NCBI GenBank assembly: GCA_029555885.1
Contig: JAKPQT010000022.1
Location: 1 to 13,313, forward strand
From: Chloroflexota bacterium
GTDB lineage: Bacteria > Chloroflexota > Anaerolineae > CG2-30-64-16
Length of the DNA stretch: 13,313 bases
Direction of reading: 5' to 3'
In this document: one piece after another, positions 12,587-13,313 of the stretch
Layout: each line of letters opens with the position of its first letter
Numbering within the stretch: the stretch's first letter is position 1
Position numbers and translations under genes: made by a program
Notes under the pieces: generated by a model
Database searches by the model: none
What the model was told of the DNA's origin: nothing
What the model saw: the letters and a program-made list of their open reading frames with translations, nothing else

Positions 12587-13313
12587 GTGATCCTCTGCGT
12601 CAACCCCAACCCGGCCATCGACAAGACCGTGGTCGTGCCCAGGTTCCGGCTCGACGCCATCCACCGGCCCGCGAGCGTCTTGGCGCTGCCCGGCGGGAAG
12701 GGGTGCAACGTGGCGCGTGCCCTCGTCACACTGGGCGAGTCCGCGATGGTGACGGGCTGGGTGGGCGGCCACGCGGGCCGGTTCATCGAGGAAGGACTGG
12801 CGGCAGAGGGCATCGGCGCAGCGTTCGTGCACACGGAGGCCGAGTCGCGCACCTGCCTGTCGATCCTGGACAGCGAGAGCGGGGGCGTCACCGAAATCTA
12901 CGAGCGTGGCGCATCCATCACTGAGTCGCAGGTGGCTGAGCTTTTGGCACGATATCGCGTGCTGCTCGGACAGGTCACGGGCGTGACCCTTTCCGGCACG
13001 CTGCCGCCCGGCTGTCCGCCCGACCTCTACCGCACATTGATCGAGGTCGCCCGGGAGCAAGGCCTGCCCGCGTATCTCGATTCCTCCGGCGAGGCGCTGC
13101 GCGAAGGGCTTCTGGGGCGGCCTGCGCTGGTGAAGCCGAACGCGGCCGAGTTCGCTGAAGTGACCGGCGCACCGTCGACAGGCCCTGGGGATATGATCCG
13201 CGCGATGCAGGAGATCGCCGCGCGCTACGAGACGACCGTCGTGGTGTCACGCGGGGCCGCGGGCGCGCTGGCGACCGACGGCCGCGCAGCCTGGGAGGTG
13301 CGCGCGCCGCGCG
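12587..13313 (+). CDS. PfkB-family hexose kinase (1-phosphofructokinase-like), C-terminus missing
   Basis: The first 242 residues are present; the gene runs off the right edge. The N-terminus LCVNPNPAIDKTVVV is that of the 1-phosphofructokinase/tagatose-6-phosphate kinase group. The PfkB signature GGKGCNVARALVTLG (36-50) follows, then SGTLPPGCP (136-144) and VKPNAAEFAEVTG (182-194). The catalytic GAGD segment would lie beyond the window. The start is a GTG at 12587, placed 9 bp after the aldolase stop; no start codon in this frame fits the family better. A purine-rich GGAAGG upstream is rather far. As the enzyme probably making the substrate of the adjacent aldolase, it would phosphorylate a ketohexose monophosphate. 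Confidence 0.87.
   Translation, partial: MILCVNPNPAIDKTVVVPRFRLDAIHRPASVLALPGGKGCNVARALVTLGESAMVTGWVGGHAGRFIEEGLAAEGIGAAFVHTEAESRTCLSILDSESGGVTEIYERGASITESQVAELLARYRVLLGQVTGVTLSGTLPPGCPPDLYRTLIEVAREQGLPAYLDSSGEALREGLLGRPALVKPNAAEFAEVTGAPSTGPGDMIRAMQEIAARYETTVVVSRGAAGALATDGRAAWEVRAPR

Overview
The window is GC-rich, densely packed bacterial DNA. It encodes sugar-catabolism enzymes, one type II toxin-antitoxin pair and the ribosome-associated ATPase EttA. Gene style, strong AGGAG-type ribosome binding sites and several families of intergenic palindromes suggest an environmental, perhaps Chloroflexota-like, bacterium. That placement rests on general style, not on a marker gene, and is tentative.

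Left half, minus strand (5872 down to 1): six same-direction genes spaced 41-107 bp apart look like one operon. In transcription order they are a divergent PanB-like ketopantoate hydroxymethyltransferase, a 426-residue protein of no family I recognise, an MFS transporter, a GHMP sugar kinase, a sugar isomerase/epimerase TIM barrel, and the N-terminus of a Gfo/Idh/MocA dehydrogenase that runs off the left edge. Transporter, kinase, isomerase and dehydrogenase make a plausible uptake and catabolism set for a sugar or polyol. How the PanB homologue and the unknown protein fit is open, and that is the best candidate for undescribed biochemistry here.

Middle (5873-8282): a divergent intergenic region with a palindrome is followed by a plus-strand M20 metallopeptidase/deacylase. 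Next comes a minus-strand vapBC pair with an 11-bp gene overlap and a consensus promoter overlapped by 9-bp direct repeats. A 318-bp intergenic stretch then holds the vapBC promoter, a palindrome and a likely ettA promoter.

Right half, plus strand (8283-13313): ettA, a long compound palindrome, then an FGGY sugar kinase, a class II ketose-bisphosphate aldolase and a PfkB-family hexose kinase cut by the right edge. The last three form a compact cassette able, in principle, to phosphorylate a ketose twice and split it into trioses. They may cooperate with the left operon, but nothing in the sequence proves it.

Nearly every larger gap carries a palindromic or tandem repeat. One is a heptamer repeat whose left arm supplies the last codons and the stop codon of the FGGY kinase. 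No tRNA, rRNA, CRISPR array, transposase or replication origin was seen.
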